This document shows positions 37,267 through 48,094 of a stretch of 64,000 nt of DNA, piece after piece (the stretch's first letter is position 1; each line of letters opens with the position of its first letter). The translations under genes were made by a program, and so were the position numbers. Under the pieces are notes generated by a model, which saw only the letters and a program-made list of their open reading frames with translations, was not told the DNA's origin and did not search any database. The DNA comes from an uncultured Lachnoclostridium sp. (GTDB lineage: Bacteria > Bacillota > Clostridia > Lachnospirales > Lachnospiraceae), in contig CAKNJS010000001.1 of the NCBI GenBank assembly GCA_930986645.1, forward strand, positions 124,001 to 188,000, given 5' to 3'.

Positions 37267-38001
37267 TTATACAAGTTCTGCATTTTTGTGTATTGTCTCA
37301 CGTATTATGTTTTCAACATACTCGCCAATATGTCTTTTCGTATCTTTGTCAAGCTGATCCGGATAGATCGGCTTTCCATATTCAATCACTACGTGAGTTT
37401 TTTTGATTTTGGGAAAATGGTTTTCAAAAATCTCTGCTGTGTTGTTCATTGAAATAGGAATGATCGCACAGCCGCTTTTGGTGGAAATTTTAAAAGCACC
37501 GTCCCTGAAAGGAAGCATAGTCAGCTCTTCCCCTTTGTTTCGCGTCCCTTCGGGGAAGATACAGATGGATATCCCGTTCTTGACGTCATCGATTGCCTGC
37601 AGGATCATTTTCAGGCCTTCTTTCGGGTTCTTCCGGTCGAGGAAGAGACAGTGAAGACGCCGCATCCACGAAGACAGACCGGGATATTTGTCCATTTCTT
37701 TTTTCGCAACATATCCGGTAAGCCTTCTGCATCTGCTGTAAGTCAGAAGAATATCGAAATAGCTGCGGTGGTTGCCGATAAACAGAACCGGCTCATCCGG
37801 TACATTCTCCTCACCGATTACGGTGGTCTTAACTCCTGTTATACGGAGAATCACCTTAAACGCCCATTGTACAATGCGAAGCGAACTGATATCACTGGCA
37901 TAAGGGGAGAACTTGTGGAGAAACCACTCCACGATGCGTACAGGAAGCGTTATGATCAGAAATAAAATAACAAAGATAACAATACATATAAAACGAATCA
38001 T
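37267..38001 (-). CDS. plsC: 1-acyl-sn-glycerol-3-phosphate acyltransferase
   Basis: FIGNHRSYFDIL (NHx4D) and FPEGTRNKGEEL. Confidence 0.93.
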   Translation of the reverse strand: MIRFICIVIFVILFLIITLPVRIVEWFLHKFSPYASDISSLRIVQWAFKVILRITGVKTTVIGEENVPDEPVLFIGNHRSYFDILLTYSRCRRLTGYVAKKEMDKYPGLSSWMRRLHCLFLDRKNPKEGLKMILQAIDDVKNGISICIFPEGTRNKGEELTMLPFRDGAFKISTKSGCAIIPISMNNTAEIFENHFPKIKKTHVVIEYGKPIYPDQLDKDTKRHIGEYVENIIRETIHKNAELV

Positions 38002-38159
38002 AGTTCAGTCCTCAATTCCTCTTTTAGTAAATCCGCATCTTTACCAATTATACCGCCGGGTTATGGAAAATACAAGAAAAATGCTTGTGAAATGAGAATT
38101 GACATATTTGAGGGGGAGGCTTCATATGATATATGGAAAAATGCCGCGAGGACAGGAAA

Positions 38160-38582
38160 ATGAGGAAAATGAATGTACTCTTCAGTATTTTTGCTGTCCT
38201 GCTTCTGCAAGCCGCGGGACTGCTGACTGGCTGTATCACAAAGAGCGGTGAAGAACAGAAGATTAACGAACCTGCATTTGCCGTAATCGACAGGGAAGAT
38301 GAACCGGATGAGCTGAGTGCAATGATTGAGGAGGAAAAGGAGCATCCGTTCCGGATCGTTTACGCGGATCAGGGAAAACTTTACATTGCGCAGGGCTATG
38401 GCAGACAGCCGACAACCGGATACAGTGTGGCGGTCCGGGAGTTATATGAGACAGAGAATACAATCTGTATCCATACCAATCTCATGGGCCCGGAAAAGGG
38501 AGAAGACATCAGAGAGATTGAAACATTTCCTTATGTGACCGTGCAGCTGGATGATATTGATAAAGAGGTTATATTTGATTGA
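38160..38582 (+). CDS. PrcB-like lipoprotein
   Basis: Lipobox LLTGC; QGYGRQPTTGYSVAVRELYETENTICI. Confidence 0.7.
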   Translation: MRKMNVLFSIFAVLLLQAAGLLTGCITKSGEEQKINEPAFAVIDREDEPDELSAMIEEEKEHPFRIVYADQGKLYIAQGYGRQPTTGYSVAVRELYETENTICIHTNLMGPEKGEDIREIETFPYVTVQLDDIDKEVIFD

Positions 38583-38593
38583 GGAGGAGAGAT

Positions 38594-40153
38594 ATGGAGC
38601 TGATCAGGAAACCGATTCATTATACACAGGAGGGAAAGAGCATCTTTGACCAGTTTTATCTGGACGAAGATTATAATGTGCCGGAGCAGAAAGAAGATAT
38701 AGGGCGGATTATTCAGGGAAAAGCGGAACTGAGAGCTGAGGATATCAGACCGGTGGAAAACTATGTCAAGATCACAGGAAGAGTGTACTTTACGGTTCTG
38801 TATATGACGTCATCCGGAGATCCCAGGCCGGCGGTGCTGGAGGGAAAGCTGCCTTTTGAAGAAATGATTTATGCGGAGAGTGACGGCAATGAATCATTTT
38901 ATCTGAGAAATGTGCGCACAGAGTTTACTGCTTCCGTTGTGCATTCACGTAAACTGAGCTTAAGGGTTATGGCAGAAGTTGAGATCGGGAGAGAACGGAT
39001 ACGGGATGAGGAGCTTACGGAAAATATAGAGAGTGACGTGCCGGTCTGCAGAAAGACGAGAAAAATGAATCTGCTCCGGCTGACTGTGTCGAAGAAAGAT
39101 ACATACCGGATCAAAGAGGAGATAACCCTGCCGGGAACAAAAGAGAGCATAGGACAGATGCTGTTTACGGATATCAGCGTCAGGAAGCTGGATATCCGGA
39201 TGGGGCAGGACGAGGTGCTGCTGCGGGGCGAGATGCTTGTATTCTGTATGTATCTGTCGGCAGAGGAAAAAGCAGACTGGATCGAGCAGACGGTTCCTTT
39301 TGAGGGCCGTGTGCTGTGCGATGGCGTATCGGAAAATATGTATTACCATATCCAGCATACACTCGAGGACACCCTGTCCGATATCAGAATGGACGAGGAC
39401 GGCGAGATGCGTGTCCTCGGAATTGAAGCTGCGCTCGGTCTCAGAATGAATATATATGAAGAAGAGGAGACAGAGATTCTTTGCGATATGTATTCGCTCG
39501 AGCAGAACTGTGTATTTGATACGCGGGAGACGGTGCTTGAGGAACTGTTGATGCAGAATCAGTCAAAATGTAAAGTAACCGAACGTCTGTCCCTGCCTGA
39601 ACTAAAAGAAGATGTGCTGCAGATCCTGCACAGTCAGGGAAGTATCCAGCTGGAAAGCGAGACGAACAGCCCGGAAGGAATACGGGTCGAAGGAATTCTG
39701 CACCTGTCGTTTCTCTATCTGAGGGGAGATGACACAGAACCTTACGGAAGCTGGCAGGGCATGGTTCCTTTTTCATGGCTGATCGAGTATCCGGATATGC
39801 CGGAACAGGTGAGCAGCAGCCTGTCTTATCATGTGGAGCAGCTGGCGGTGACTCTGGCAGGCAGTGAGGCTGTAGAGATCAGGGCGATTCTGTCCTTTGA
39901 CGTATTCCTTCGGAAACTCCTGCCGGTTGAGACGATTACAGAGGTACAGATGGAACCCCTCGATATGGAAGCACTCTTTGAACAGCCGGGAATCGTCGGG
40001 CATATTGTGCAAAACGGCGAAGATCTGTGGAGTCTCGCAAAGAAATATATGACAACAATTGACGGAATTAAAGAGATTAATGGTCTAAACGATGAAAAAA
40101 TCTCACGGGGGGATAAATTGTTGATTTTTAAAGAAAATGTAAGTATACTGTAA
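38594..40153 (+). CDS. SPOCS (DUF3794) and LysM domain protein, likely spore-coat/cortex associated
   Basis: Repeated SPOCS-like beta domains; C-terminal LysM HIVQNGEDLWSLAKKYMTTIDGIKEINGLNDEKISRGDKLLI. Confidence 0.85.
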   Translation: MELIRKPIHYTQEGKSIFDQFYLDEDYNVPEQKEDIGRIIQGKAELRAEDIRPVENYVKITGRVYFTVLYMTSSGDPRPAVLEGKLPFEEMIYAESDGNESFYLRNVRTEFTASVVHSRKLSLRVMAEVEIGRERIRDEELTENIESDVPVCRKTRKMNLLRLTVSKKDTYRIKEEITLPGTKESIGQMLFTDISVRKLDIRMGQDEVLLRGEMLVFCMYLSAEEKADWIEQTVPFEGRVLCDGVSENMYYHIQHTLEDTLSDIRMDEDGEMRVLGIEAALGLRMNIYEEEETEILCDMYSLEQNCVFDTRETVLEELLMQNQSKCKVTERLSLPELKEDVLQILHSQGSIQLESETNSPEGIRVEGILHLSFLYLRGDDTEPYGSWQGMVPFSWLIEYPDMPEQVSSSLSYHVEQLAVTLAGSEAVEIRAILSFDVFLRKLLPVETITEVQMEPLDMEALFEQPGIVGHIVQNGEDLWSLAKKYMTTIDGIKEINGLNDEKISRGDKLLIFKENVSIL

Positions 40154-40205
40154 GAATAATGTATACAAGATACAAAACACAACATTATTTTTTGGAGGAC
40201 ACAGG

Positions 40206-41093
40206 ATGAATCAGATCGAGCTGAGAGCACTTGCAAAGATCAATCTGGGACTGGATGTACTTGGAAGGAGAGAGAACGGATATCATGATGTCCGTATGAT
40301 CATGCAGTCCATTTATCTGTATGATGAAGTGAAAATAGAGAAAAAGGACACGCCGGGGATCGAGGTGGTTACAAATCTGAATTATCTGCCTGTTAACGGG
40401 GACAATATTGCATACAGGGCGGCAGAGCTCCTGAAAGAGGAGTTTCATATCAGCGAAGGGGTGAAAATTACTCTGAAGAAGCATATTCCCGTGGCTGCAG
40501 GACTGGCCGGCGGCAGTTCGAATGCCGCGGCCGTCCTTTTCGGCATGAACCGGATGTTCCGGCTTGGACTTTCCCAGAAGAGTCTTATGGAGAGAGGCGT
40601 GAAGCTGGGAGCGGACGTTCCGTACTGTATTATGCGCGGGACCGTGCTGGCAGAAGGAATCGGCGAGCAGCTGAGGACGCTTCCCGCCATGCCGAAATGT
40701 ACCGTATTGATCGCAAAACCCCCGGTCAGCGTGTCCACAAAGACAGTTTATGAGGCGCTTGATTCAAAGGAGATCGTGGAACACCCCGATATTGACGGCA
40801 TTATTGAAGGGCTTGAACAGCATGATCTCAGACAGGCTGCGTCATGCATGGGAAATGTGCTTGAAGATGTGACTATCCCCATGCATCCAGTGATCAGTGA
40901 GATCAAAAAAGAGATGAAAGACGCAGGTGCGCTCGGGGCTATGATGAGCGGAAGCGGACCTACAGTATTCGGCCTCTTTGAGAACAGGTCCGCGGCGCGT
41001 ACGGCACAGAAACGCATAAGAGAAAGAGCATTGACAAAACAGGTCTATGTTACCAGTATACATAGTGTGAGGAGGAATCAGGATGCCGATTGA
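40206..41093 (+). CDS. ispE: 4-diphosphocytidyl-2-C-methyl-D-erythritol kinase
   Basis: ALAKINLGLDVLGRRENGYHDVRMIMQSI; PVAAGLAGGSSNAAAVL; MMSGSGPTVFGLF. Confidence 0.96.
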   Translation: MNQIELRALAKINLGLDVLGRRENGYHDVRMIMQSIYLYDEVKIEKKDTPGIEVVTNLNYLPVNGDNIAYRAAELLKEEFHISEGVKITLKKHIPVAAGLAGGSSNAAAVLFGMNRMFRLGLSQKSLMERGVKLGADVPYCIMRGTVLAEGIGEQLRTLPAMPKCTVLIAKPPVSVSTKTVYEALDSKEIVEHPDIDGIIEGLEQHDLRQAASCMGNVLEDVTIPMHPVISEIKKEMKDAGALGAMMSGSGPTVFGLFENRSAARTAQKRIRERALTKQVYVTSIHSVRRNQDAD

Positions 41094-41754
41094 TTTTGAA
41101 GTTAAGATGAATGAATATCTCCCGCTGCGTGATGTGGTGTTCAATACACTGCGCCGGGCTATCCTGCGCGGAGAGTTAAAGCCGGGAGAACGGCTGATGG
41201 AGATACAGCTCGCCAACAAGCTCGGCGTGAGCCGTACTCCCATCCGGGAGGCGATCCGCAAGCTGGAGCTGGAAGGACTGGTGCTGATGATCCCCAGAAA
41301 AGGCGCAGAGGTGGCCGAGATCACGGAGAAGAACCTGAGGGACGTGCTGGAGGTGCGGTGTGCACTGGAAGAACTGGCAGTTCAGCTGGCCTGCGAACGG
41401 ATCGATCAGGACAAGCTGAATGATCTTCATGCGGCGTCGGAACATTTCCGCGAGATATTGGACAGTGATGATATTACAGCGATCGCGGAGGCAGATGAGG
41501 CGTTTCATGACGTGATTTTTGCATCTACGGGAAATGAGCGTCTGATCCAGCTTCTGAATAATCTGAGGGAGCAGATGTACCGTTACCGTATTGAATATCT
41601 GAAGAAGAAAGAGTGCCATCCGCAGCTGCTGGAAGAACATGCCGCGATCATGAAAGCCATCGAGGAGCATGACAAAGAGAGAGCGACGCAGATTACCATC
41701 CGGCATATTGCCAATCAGGCGGACACTGTAGTAGATACACTCCGCCACCGGTAA
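41083..41754 (+). CDS. GntR-family (FadR-type) transcriptional regulator
   Basis: LREAILRGELKPGERLME-type wHTH; LANKLGVSRTPIREAIRKLELEGLV. Confidence 0.92.
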   Translation: MPIDFEVKMNEYLPLRDVVFNTLRRAILRGELKPGERLMEIQLANKLGVSRTPIREAIRKLELEGLVLMIPRKGAEVAEITEKNLRDVLEVRCALEELAVQLACERIDQDKLNDLHAASEHFREILDSDDITAIAEADEAFHDVIFASTGNERLIQLLNNLREQMYRYRIEYLKKKECHPQLLEEHAAIMKAIEEHDKERATQITIRHIANQADTVVDTLRHR

Positions 41755-41829
41755 ATTTTTATAAATTGCTGCATAGTTTCCGTACATCTGTCCATACTCT
41801 CTGTATCAGAGAAATGGAGGATGGTACAT

Positions 41830-42480
41830 ATGAATATTGCGGAGAAGATTTACGGAAAGATTGAAAAACATGCGATGAAGATTTGTTTTGTACTGGCTGT
41901 TGTGCTGGCGGTGCTGATAACAACAGCTGTGTGTCAAAGAACTGATGCCGCAGAACAGACAGCACTTCAGACTCATCTCGCGCAGGAGGTACTGAGGTTC
42001 CATGTGCTCGCAAACAGCGACAGTGACGAAGATCAGGAGCTGAAGCTGCAGGTGAGAGATGCAGTCCTTGCATATATGCAGGAAAATATGCCGGAGGAAA
42101 ACAGCGCCGATGCTGTAAAGGACTGGATACGGGCCCATATTGACGAGATAGAGGACGCAAGCCTCAGTGTCATCGCAGAGAACGGAGCGGATTATCCGGT
42201 GAGCGCAGCGGTGACGACATGCTGGTTCCCGGACAAAAGCTATGGAGATGTTACATTTCCGGCGGGAAATTATGAGGCACTCCGTATTGAGATCGGTGAG
42301 GCCAGAGGCCATAACTGGTGGTGCGTGCTCTACCCGGGACTGTGCTTTATGGATACCGTAAATGCAGTCGTGCCGGATGAGGGAAAAGAGCAACTGAAAA
42401 ATGTTTTGACAGAAGAGGAGTATTCCAGAATTACGGCTGACACGGATTTTAAGATCAGCTGGTTTTTCTGGCAGAAATAG
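41830..42480 (+). CDS. spoIIR: Stage II sporulation protein R
   Basis: LRFHVLANSDSDEDQELKLQVRDAVLAYM; HNWWCVLYPGLCF. Confidence 0.92.
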   Translation: MNIAEKIYGKIEKHAMKICFVLAVVLAVLITTAVCQRTDAAEQTALQTHLAQEVLRFHVLANSDSDEDQELKLQVRDAVLAYMQENMPEENSADAVKDWIRAHIDEIEDASLSVIAENGADYPVSAAVTTCWFPDKSYGDVTFPAGNYEALRIEIGEARGHNWWCVLYPGLCFMDTVNAVVPDEGKEQLKNVLTEEEYSRITADTDFKISWFFWQK

Positions 42481-42484
42481 AGTT

Positions 42485-43678
42485 ATGACAGAATTTTTAA
42501 TCAGACATTTTATAAAAGACTATAAAGAAGTGGAGAAGATATCCGTGCGGACCGCATATGGGGTGCTGGCCAGCATTGTGGGTATCTGCTGTAATGTTTT
42601 TTTGTTTGCAGTAAAATTTGTGGTGGGGCTTGTCCTCCACAGCGTATCCGTTACAGCGGATGCATTTAACAACTTATCAGACGCAGGCTCGTCTATCATC
42701 AGCTTTGTCGGAGTGAAAATGGCGGAGAAGCCTGCAGACAAAGACCATCCATTCGGCCATGGACGGATTGAGTACATAGCGGCGCTGGTCGTCTCATTCC
42801 TTGTGCTGGAAGTAGGATTTACATTTCTGAAAGATTCTTTCGGCAAGATCCTGCATCCGGAAACAATGAACTTTCAGATCGTCTCAGTTATCATCCTGAT
42901 CCTGTCTATAGCTGTAAAGCTGTGGCTCGGCCTGTTTAACCGGAAACTGGGGGAGAAGATCGACTCTAAAGTAATGATGGCTGTATTTACGGATTCCATG
43001 GGCGATGTGATCACTACATCCGCCACTATCCTGTCCCTGATCTTCTTCGCGATTACAGATATCAATATCGACGGTATTGTTGGTGTGGGCGTCGCGCTTG
43101 TGGTCATGTGGGCCGGTGTGGGAATTGCGAAAGATACACTGGAGCCGCTGATTGGTCAGGCAATCGACCCGGAAGTCTATGAGGAGATCAAGCATTTTGT
43201 GGAAAAATATGACGGCATTGAAGGAACCCACGATCTGATCGTACATAACTACGGCCCGGGACGCAGCATGGCGTCGATCCATGCTGAGGTGCCAAATGAC
43301 GTGGATATCGAACAGTCCCATGAGATCATTGACCGGATCGAGCGGGATGCGGCGAAAGAACTTGGAATTTTTCTCGTGATCCATATGGATCCGGTGGAGA
43401 TGAGAGATAAGAGGGTGCTGAGGATCCGTGATAAGACCGTGCAGCTTCTGCATGATCTTGATCCTGACTGTACGATCCATGATTTCCGTATGGTGCCGGG
43501 AGAAAACCAGACAAATCTTATCTTTGATATGGTCGTTCCTATCGATTATGATGAGAAAAAGAAAAATGAACTTCCCTTACAGCTGATGGAGCGGATCAAA
43601 GCTGTAGATCCCCGCTATGAATGCGTTATAACAGTGGAGTCTGATTATGTGGCACAGAGCAGCCCGGAGGATAAATGA
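42485..43678 (+). CDS. Cation diffusion facilitator transporter
   Basis: SVTADAFNNLSDAGSSIISFVG; DKDHPFGHGRIEYIAAL. Confidence 0.93.
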   Translation: MTEFLIRHFIKDYKEVEKISVRTAYGVLASIVGICCNVFLFAVKFVVGLVLHSVSVTADAFNNLSDAGSSIISFVGVKMAEKPADKDHPFGHGRIEYIAALVVSFLVLEVGFTFLKDSFGKILHPETMNFQIVSVIILILSIAVKLWLGLFNRKLGEKIDSKVMMAVFTDSMGDVITTSATILSLIFFAITDINIDGIVGVGVALVVMWAGVGIAKDTLEPLIGQAIDPEVYEEIKHFVEKYDGIEGTHDLIVHNYGPGRSMASIHAEVPNDVDIEQSHEIIDRIERDAAKELGIFLVIHMDPVEMRDKRVLRIRDKTVQLLHDLDPDCTIHDFRMVPGENQTNLIFDMVVPIDYDEKKKNELPLQLMERIKAVDPRYECVITVESDYVAQSSPEDK

Positions 43679-43707
43679 CAGAAAAGTATAACAAGGAGTG
43701 ACGGAAG

Positions 43708-44451
43708 ATGACAGAGAGCACGATGATTCAGCGAAAGAACGGTAATACAGGATATGAATTTGGCGGAAGAGTGCGCTACAGTGAGATAGACCACAGAGGG
43801 ACGATGACACTTCCGGCCCTGATCAATTATTTTCAGGACTGCAGTACATTTCATTCGGAAGCGGTCGGCCTCGGCATGGAAAGACTGAAGCATGACAGGA
43901 AAGCATGGGTGCTTTCCTACTGGCAGGTTATCGCAGACCGTTATCCGAAGCTGGGTGAGAAGATCACAACGGGAACATTTGCCACAGAGTTTAAAGGTCT
44001 ATACGGGAACCGTAACTTCTATATGAAAGATGAGTCGGGGAAAATGATCGCCCGCGCCAATTCTATCTGGGTGTTTATGGATCTGGAAAAAGGCAGACCG
44101 GCACGCCCGACTGCAGAGCATATCGATCCGTATGGTACGAGGGAACCGCTGGACATGCCCTATGAGGGAAGGAAGATCGCACTTCCGGAACACGCGGAGA
44201 CAGAAGAACCCTTCCCGGTGCGGAAATATCATATCGATACGAATGAACATGTCAATAACTGCCAGTATGTGCAGATGGCGATGGAGGTGGTGCCGGGGGA
44301 TGTGCAGGTACGGCAGCTGAGAGTGGACTATAAAAAGTCAGCGGTGCTCGGAGATATGATCTATCCCAAACTGACAGTGGAGCAGGAGCGCACGGTGGTG
44401 GAACTGTGTGATGCGGACGGGAAACCATATGCGATCGTGGAGATGAAATAA
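43708..44451 (+). CDS. Acyl-ACP thioesterase
   Basis: RVRYSEIDHRGTMTLPALINYFQDCSTFHSE; HIDTNEHVNNCQYVQMA. Confidence 0.9.
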   Translation: MTESTMIQRKNGNTGYEFGGRVRYSEIDHRGTMTLPALINYFQDCSTFHSEAVGLGMERLKHDRKAWVLSYWQVIADRYPKLGEKITTGTFATEFKGLYGNRNFYMKDESGKMIARANSIWVFMDLEKGRPARPTAEHIDPYGTREPLDMPYEGRKIALPEHAETEEPFPVRKYHIDTNEHVNNCQYVQMAMEVVPGDVQVRQLRVDYKKSAVLGDMIYPKLTVEQERTVVELCDADGKPYAIVEMK

Positions 44452-44456
44452 ATAAA

Positions 44457-45446
44457 ATGAACAAAGCAATGCAGACGATCCTTCAGGCGCTCTCCTACGG
44501 CGGTATCGAGGTAGAGTCCGCCCGAAGGATCGCGGATCTGAAAAAGCTGGATCCCATGCGGATCTTTGTGAAAAAACTGGATACAGAAGTATATAATAAA
44601 GAATATAAAGTACCCATCCGCTTCTATTTTCCCGATGAGAAATCAATGGAATCCGGCAATGTGAATATACCGGTCATCCTCTTCTTCCACGGAGGGGGCT
44701 GGACGACGGAGAGCGTAGAGACCTATGACCGGGTCTGCTCGCGCATGGCACAGTCCAGCGGTCAGATGGTAATTTCCGTGGAGTACAGGCTTGCGCCGGA
44801 ATACCGGTTTCCGACGGGCTTTGAAGACTGCTATGCGGCGGCCAAGGCGCTGTTTGCCGGTGAGATCCTGCCGGGAATACGGCCGGAGCAGATTACTGTT
44901 ATGGGAGACAGCGCGGGAGGAAATCTCGCGGCGGCTGTGTGTATGCGGGCAAGGGATACCGGGGACTTCAGCCCTCAGCGCCAGATCCTCATTTATCCTG
45001 CGCTGAGCAATTGTTATACAGAGGACTCGCCTTATGAATCCGTGCGGACGAACGGCACGGGATACCTGTTGACAAGCGAGAAGATGGCGGATTATCTGAA
45101 ACTTTATGAGAGTAAACCGGAAGACCGGGAGAATCCCTATTTTGCCCCGCTGTGCGCGGAGGATTATTCCAATCTGCCGGACACACTTATCCTGACAGCA
45201 GAATACGACCCTCTGCGGGACGAAGGGGAAGAGTACGGCCGGCGGTTGAGGCAGTCAGGATGCCGGGTGCATATCGAGCGGATCGCCGGGGCGCTGCATG
45301 GATATTTTGCCCTTGGAATCCAGCACCTGTATGTTCAGGAGAGCTTCCGGCATATCAACCGGTTCCTGAGTGTGGAGAGGGCAATGAATGAACAAGGAGG
45401 CAGGAAGGGTGAAAGAGAAACGGCAGAGCCGGTGGAGAAAACTTGA
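44457..45446 (+). CDS. Alpha/beta hydrolase (HGGG esterase family)
   Basis: VILFFHGGGWTTES; VMGDSAGGNLAAAV; GALHGYFAL. Confidence 0.92.
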   Translation: MNKAMQTILQALSYGGIEVESARRIADLKKLDPMRIFVKKLDTEVYNKEYKVPIRFYFPDEKSMESGNVNIPVILFFHGGGWTTESVETYDRVCSRMAQSSGQMVISVEYRLAPEYRFPTGFEDCYAAAKALFAGEILPGIRPEQITVMGDSAGGNLAAAVCMRARDTGDFSPQRQILIYPALSNCYTEDSPYESVRTNGTGYLLTSEKMADYLKLYESKPEDRENPYFAPLCAEDYSNLPDTLILTAEYDPLRDEGEEYGRRLRQSGCRVHIERIAGALHGYFALGIQHLYVQESFRHINRFLSVERAMNEQGGRKGERETAEPVEKT

Positions 45447-47220
45447 CAATGCGGCACAGGCATTTCCGGCAGCCACTGGAAAGAAAGACTCAAGAGTATT
45501 CCGGTTTTACTGCGTGTTAAAAGAAAGGATCGATGCGGATATTCTGCAGAAAGCGCTGGATCTTACCATGGAGAAATATCCGGTCTTTCGGTTTGTCCTG
45601 CGCAAAGGAATCTTCTGGTTCTATATGGAGCCGAGAGAGCTCCCGGCTTTGGTCAGAAAGGAAGACCGTCCGCCATGCAGCCGGATCTATGTCCCGGATC
45701 AGAAAAGGCTTCTCTTTGAAGTGACCTATTATAAAAAAAGGATCAATCTGGAAGTATTTCACGGACTGACCGATGGAACCGGCGCTGTGCAGTTTCTGAA
45801 AGAGCTTGTGAGAAATTATCTGATACTTACATATCCGGATGCCAGTTTTCCGGAAACAGATATCGGGGAAGAGCTCACAGAAAGTGATTATGAGGAGGAC
45901 AGCTTTTCCCAGTATTATACAGGAAGAAAAAGCAGGGCCGGGAAATCGAGAAAGGCATATCAGCTGAAAGGAGAACGTCTGGAACAGTCGGAGATGCAGA
46001 TCACGGAGCTTATCCTTTCGGCATCGGAAGTTCATCGAAAGGCAAAGGAATACGGAGTCTCAGTGACAGCTTATCTTGCGGCGGTCTTTCTTTATGCAAT
46101 ATATGAAGAGGTGCCGAAAAGCAGGCTGAAACGTCCGGTGTCACTTATGATTCCGGTAAATCTGCGAAATTTCTTCCCGTCCGGTTCTATGACGAATTTC
46201 TGGAGCTGGATCGAGACAGCCTTTGATTTTCGTGAAAATACAAAGCTGGAAGATGTCATCAGGAAGATGAAAGAGATGTTCGGAAAAGACTCTGTGGAAA
46301 AGGAAATTTCCGGACGGATGAATGAACTGGTGCGTCTGGAAAAGAATCCTTTCCTGCGCGCCGTACCGCTGGAAATCAAGAATCTGTTCCTGCTGGCAGG
46401 TACTACGCTGGGCGGGCGCAGCGTAACCGCAGTATATTCTAATATGGGCCGTATTCAGATGGCGGACGAATATGAGGATTATATAGAGCGGTTCGGTTTT
46501 TTTGCAAGCACGGACAAGATGCAAATGTGCTCTTGTTCATATGGGGATACCATGGTGCTGGGGATTACATCAAAGATCATAGATCCCAATATATGCAGAA
46601 ACTTTATCAGCATCCTTAAACGAGACGGAATAGAGTGCCATATGGAGGAAAACGATTTCCCGGGGTATCACGAAAAGCCGTCGAGAAGGGCGCTTATGGG
46701 ACTTAAGATCTTCTCGTTTACGTGCACCGCGGCAGTTGTGATCTGCTGGATGCTTAACTACCTTCTGACATTCGGAATCTGGTGGGCTGGATATGTGACT
46801 GCCGGAGTATTCTGCACATGGCTGCTCATCATGGTCGGTTACCGAAAGCGGAAGAACCCTTTGAAAAACGGGATGTGGCAGCTTGTCATCGTGACAGCGG
46901 GATCCCTTCTGTGGGATCTGTTTACCGGATGGCAGGGATGGTCCGTTGATTTTGTCATTCCTCTGGCAATCCTTGTGAATATGCTGTCTATGGTAATTAT
47001 CTCGGCTGCGGGAAAGATGGAAGTATCGGAATATCTTTTCTATCTGGTTCAGGCAGGTGCGTGCGGATTGCTCCCGTTTATACTGCTTGCGGCCGGAGCG
47101 GTTTCCGTGCCGTATCCGTCCGTTATCTGCTCCGGCGTCAGCCTGCTGTTCCTGACAGGGCTTGTGATCTTTAAATGGAAAGATTTTGTCAGAGAGGTGC
47201 AGAAAAAATTCCGCGTCTGA
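45409..47220 (+). CDS. Condensation/alcohol-acyltransferase-like protein with C-terminal membrane domain
   Basis: HGLTDGTGAVQFLKEL (HxxxDG); C-terminal TM helices; GTG start preceded by aaggagg. Confidence 0.75.
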   Translation: MKEKRQSRWRKLDNAAQAFPAATGKKDSRVFRFYCVLKERIDADILQKALDLTMEKYPVFRFVLRKGIFWFYMEPRELPALVRKEDRPPCSRIYVPDQKRLLFEVTYYKKRINLEVFHGLTDGTGAVQFLKELVRNYLILTYPDASFPETDIGEELTESDYEEDSFSQYYTGRKSRAGKSRKAYQLKGERLEQSEMQITELILSASEVHRKAKEYGVSVTAYLAAVFLYAIYEEVPKSRLKRPVSLMIPVNLRNFFPSGSMTNFWSWIETAFDFRENTKLEDVIRKMKEMFGKDSVEKEISGRMNELVRLEKNPFLRAVPLEIKNLFLLAGTTLGGRSVTAVYSNMGRIQMADEYEDYIERFGFFASTDKMQMCSCSYGDTMVLGITSKIIDPNICRNFISILKRDGIECHMEENDFPGYHEKPSRRALMGLKIFSFTCTAAVVICWMLNYLLTFGIWWAGYVTAGVFCTWLLIMVGYRKRKNPLKNGMWQLVIVTAGSLLWDLFTGWQGWSVDFVIPLAILVNMLSMVIISAAGKMEVSEYLFYLVQAGACGLLPFILLAAGAVSVPYPSVICSGVSLLFLTGLVIFKWKDFVREVQKKFRV

Positions 47221-47272
47221 ATGTTGATCATATCAGGCGCGGAATTTTACAATATCTGATCTGCTGTCTGGT

Positions 47273-47300
47273 CTTGACCGGGAAAACTTTCCCGGTCAAG
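47273..47300. terminator. Perfect 13-bp hairpin between convergent genes, no T-tract
   Basis: CTTGACCGGGAAA-ac-TTTCCCGGTCAAG. Confidence 0.55.
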
Positions 47301-47305
47301 CAGGA

Positions 47306-48094
47306 CTAGTCAAGCCCTGCCAGTACATCTTCAAGTACTTCTTCAACGGAGTCTGTTACATATTTCGCGTGGCCCGCGATGCCGGGCGCTGCATTTGACA
47401 TGGCATAACCGTATCCGGCAAGCTCCAGCATTTCTACGTCATTGTACTGGTCTCCGAAAGCCATGCATTCTTCAGGCTTCACATCAAAAAGCTCCATCAT
47501 TTTCTGAAGGCCGGTTCCCTTATTATATCCCGGTACAATAAAGTCAATCCAGATATTTCCCGATGTAACGACTTTGACAGCCGGCGAAAACATTTCCTGA
47601 AGATGCTTCAGATACGCCCCGAGATCGTGGGATTTCATGTTTGCGATGGCAAGTTTAAGAAACGGTCCTTTTACTTTTGTAATATCATCGACGATCTGCG
47701 TCGTATTGTGCATTACATTTACAATGTGGTTGACAAATGCCGGATCATTGTCTTCGATCAGACAGGTATCCTCACGTGAAGCAACAATTTCGTAGCCGGG
47801 TTCCTTTTTAATCTCATTCATGATCCGGTAAGCCAGATCGTCCGGAATAATACCCCGGGAGATAACTTTTCCCTGATGGATGCAGATAGAACCGTTCTCT
47901 GCAATATAGGAGATCTCATCTTTGATATCTGCAAAGAGCCGGCGCTCATTGTCGTACTGCCGGCCGCTTGCCGCAACAAAATGGATCCCTTTCTCTGTGA
48001 TTCTGTGTATAAGATCTATTGTATAAGCGGACAGTTCCTGAGCTCCGTTGTGGAGCAGTGTGCCGTCCAGATCGCTTGCGATTAATTTGATCAT
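47306..48094 (-). CDS. HAD-superfamily Cof-type hydrolase
   Basis: MIKLIASDLDGTLLHNG; FVAASGRQYDN; CMAFGDQYNDVEMLELAGYGYAMSNA. Confidence 0.93.
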   Translation of the reverse strand: MIKLIASDLDGTLLHNGAQELSAYTIDLIHRITEKGIHFVAASGRQYDNERRLFADIKDEISYIAENGSICIHQGKVISRGIIPDDLAYRIMNEIKKEPGYEIVASREDTCLIEDNDPAFVNHIVNVMHNTTQIVDDITKVKGPFLKLAIANMKSHDLGAYLKHLQEMFSPAVKVVTSGNIWIDFIVPGYNKGTGLQKMMELFDVKPEECMAFGDQYNDVEMLELAGYGYAMSNAAPGIAGHAKYVTDSVEEVLEDVLAGLD

